Both the position numbers and the translations under genes were made by a program. A stretch of 64,000 nt of DNA from Pyropia yezoensis (taxonomy: Eukaryota > Rhodophyta > Bangiophyceae > Bangiales > Bangiaceae): the NCBI GenBank assembly GCA_009829735.1, contig CM020618.1, forward strand, positions 34,696,894 through 34,760,893. The letters run 5' to 3'. Below the pieces are notes generated by a model, which saw only the letters and a program-made list of their open reading frames with translations, made no database searches and had not been told where the DNA came from. This document shows, piece by piece, positions 62,931 through 64,000 of this stretch; positions within the stretch are counted from its first letter, which is position 1, and each line of letters begins with the position of its first letter.

Positions 62931-64000
62931 CGATGGCGCGCGGAGCTAGTGGGCGGTCTTGGCGGGCGCAACCCAATGACCGTGGGCATGTTGGCGGCGG
63001 TGTCATTGACAGCGTGGCGGCGGGGAGGGGGGAGGGGGGCGGTGACGCGGGCCACGGTAGTAGCACTATGGCCCCCCCCGTGGGCGTACAGTACATGACA
63101 GCAGGAATCGGCGCTCACCATGGTGGGGACCGCCGCGGCAGCACAGAGTCAGACGTCCAGATGGGGTCCCCCTCACCGCACACGCCACCCCCCCTGCCGA
63201 CGCCGCCACCGCCACGGCCACTACTTAGACGCCCGGTCGCGGTGAACACCACCGCCGCTGTGCCGGGCGGCGGCGACAGCCTCCGCGGTGGTCACCCGCG
63301 GCGTCTGCCGCGGCTGCCGTCGCCTGGACGGCGGCCGCCGGCCGCTGGCCCACCCGCGGTGCGGCTGTGGCGGCAAGGCCGCCGACCGTGGCCGTCTGCC
63401 GGCGGGGACCGCGGCGGGTCTCCGTGGCCGACACCTTCCCCCCCTTCCGCTGTTCTTTGTCTGTCGGCGCGCACGCAGCCCGAGACAGGGGGGGGAGGGG
63501 GGGGGGGGGCGCAAATGGGCGCCACCGCGTGGGGCTGCGACGCCCCGGTGCGGCCTTGTGTCCCCTTCTGCCTGCCTGGGTGTCCCGCTTGTTGTTCTTT
63601 TTTTTTTTGGGTCGCCCCCCCGCCGCTGCGGGCTGGCCTCGCGGGCCGTCGCTAGACCTTCCGCCCGGCGTGGCTGCCGCTGCTGCCTGGCGGCCTCCGC
63701 TGCCGCTGCCCCCAGCCGCCAACCCCAACGGCTGGACGAGGCGGTGGTGGTGACGGCGGGCGGGCGGCCGAGCCGCCAGTCTGGCTGGGCTTTGCGCAGT
63801 GGGGGTGGTGGGGCGGTGGCGCCGTCCCCCGCCTGCGCCATCGCCGTGCGTGCGATTGCCAGGCGCGGCAGACGGCCAGGTGTGGCATGCCGTCCGTCGA
63901 GGGTGTGAGGGAGAGCATGCGGGGGGACCAGGCGCGTGTACTCGGAATGGGATGATCCGCGAAGGGGGGGCGCAGCCTCATCTATTTACCGACACTTGTG
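62931..64000. other. window end, no supported gene
   Basis: TACAGTAC at 63087, 157 bases after the sulfotransferase stop. Frames on both strands up to the edge are biased and mutually overlapping. A T-run lies at 63599-63609. The neighbouring gene, if any, lies outside. Confidence 0.4.

Noticed and set aside
62753-63655. 300-residue plus frame after the sulfotransferase
   Set aside because: Starts inside the sulfotransferase in another frame and is low complexity throughout.
1-64000. CRISPR arrays, bacterial operons, rRNA
   Set aside because: None seen; the window is eukaryotic nuclear DNA.

Overview
The window is nuclear DNA of a photosynthetic eukaryote, most likely a bangiophyte red alga (Porphyra/Pyropia group). 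This is inferred from three things. A nuclear gene for an R-phycoerythrin gamma subunit with a plastid transit peptide lies beside a divergent paralogue. Genic sequence is extremely GC-rich, with long poly-G/poly-C tracts that become poly-Gly, poly-Pro and poly-Ala in the proteins. Genes carry few or no introns (two short phase-0 introns are supported, a third proposed). No species assignment can be proved from sequence reading alone.

Layout. Positions 1-18850 are mostly a lower-GC transposon-rich zone with one GC-rich island. It holds a broken pogo/Tigger-type transposase (290-1165), a 957-bp long-TIR element with a TA target duplication (3991-4947), and a small hairpin element (about 5950-6116). 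A hAT element (6132-9825, 8-bp target duplication) contains a whole-length but stop-bearing Tc1/mariner-superfamily element (6244-8922, TA duplication). A second long-TIR element lies at 17303-18849. The island carries one membrane-protein gene (12293-13780, minus).

Positions 18850-64000 are gene-rich. In order: CPSF1 (CPSF160, mRNA 3' end formation), a low-complexity hypothetical gene, the phycoerythrin gamma gene (minus) diverging from a bilin-poor gamma-like gene (plus), an organellar release factor RF1, D-3-phosphoglycerate dehydrogenase (minus), ALG2 mannosyltransferase, an NmrA-like Rossmann protein (minus), listerin/LTN1 E3 ligase, a hypothetical nuclear-type protein (minus), Ap4A phosphorylase (minus), a type I membrane protein with a Gly/His/Tyr-rich tail, a proposed two-exon small gene (minus), and a Golgi-type sulfotransferase.

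The genes do not form an operon or pathway. They are ordinary neighbours in both orientations: mRNA processing, ribosome quality control, plastid or mitochondrial translation termination, serine synthesis, N-glycan assembly, nucleotide salvage, polysaccharide sulfation and light harvesting. The best leads are the gamma/gamma-like pair, the nested transposons with their unusual DD91E spacing, a TIR family shared by two elements, the altered EX7E motif in ALG2, and a hidden small gene at 58.5-58.9 kb.
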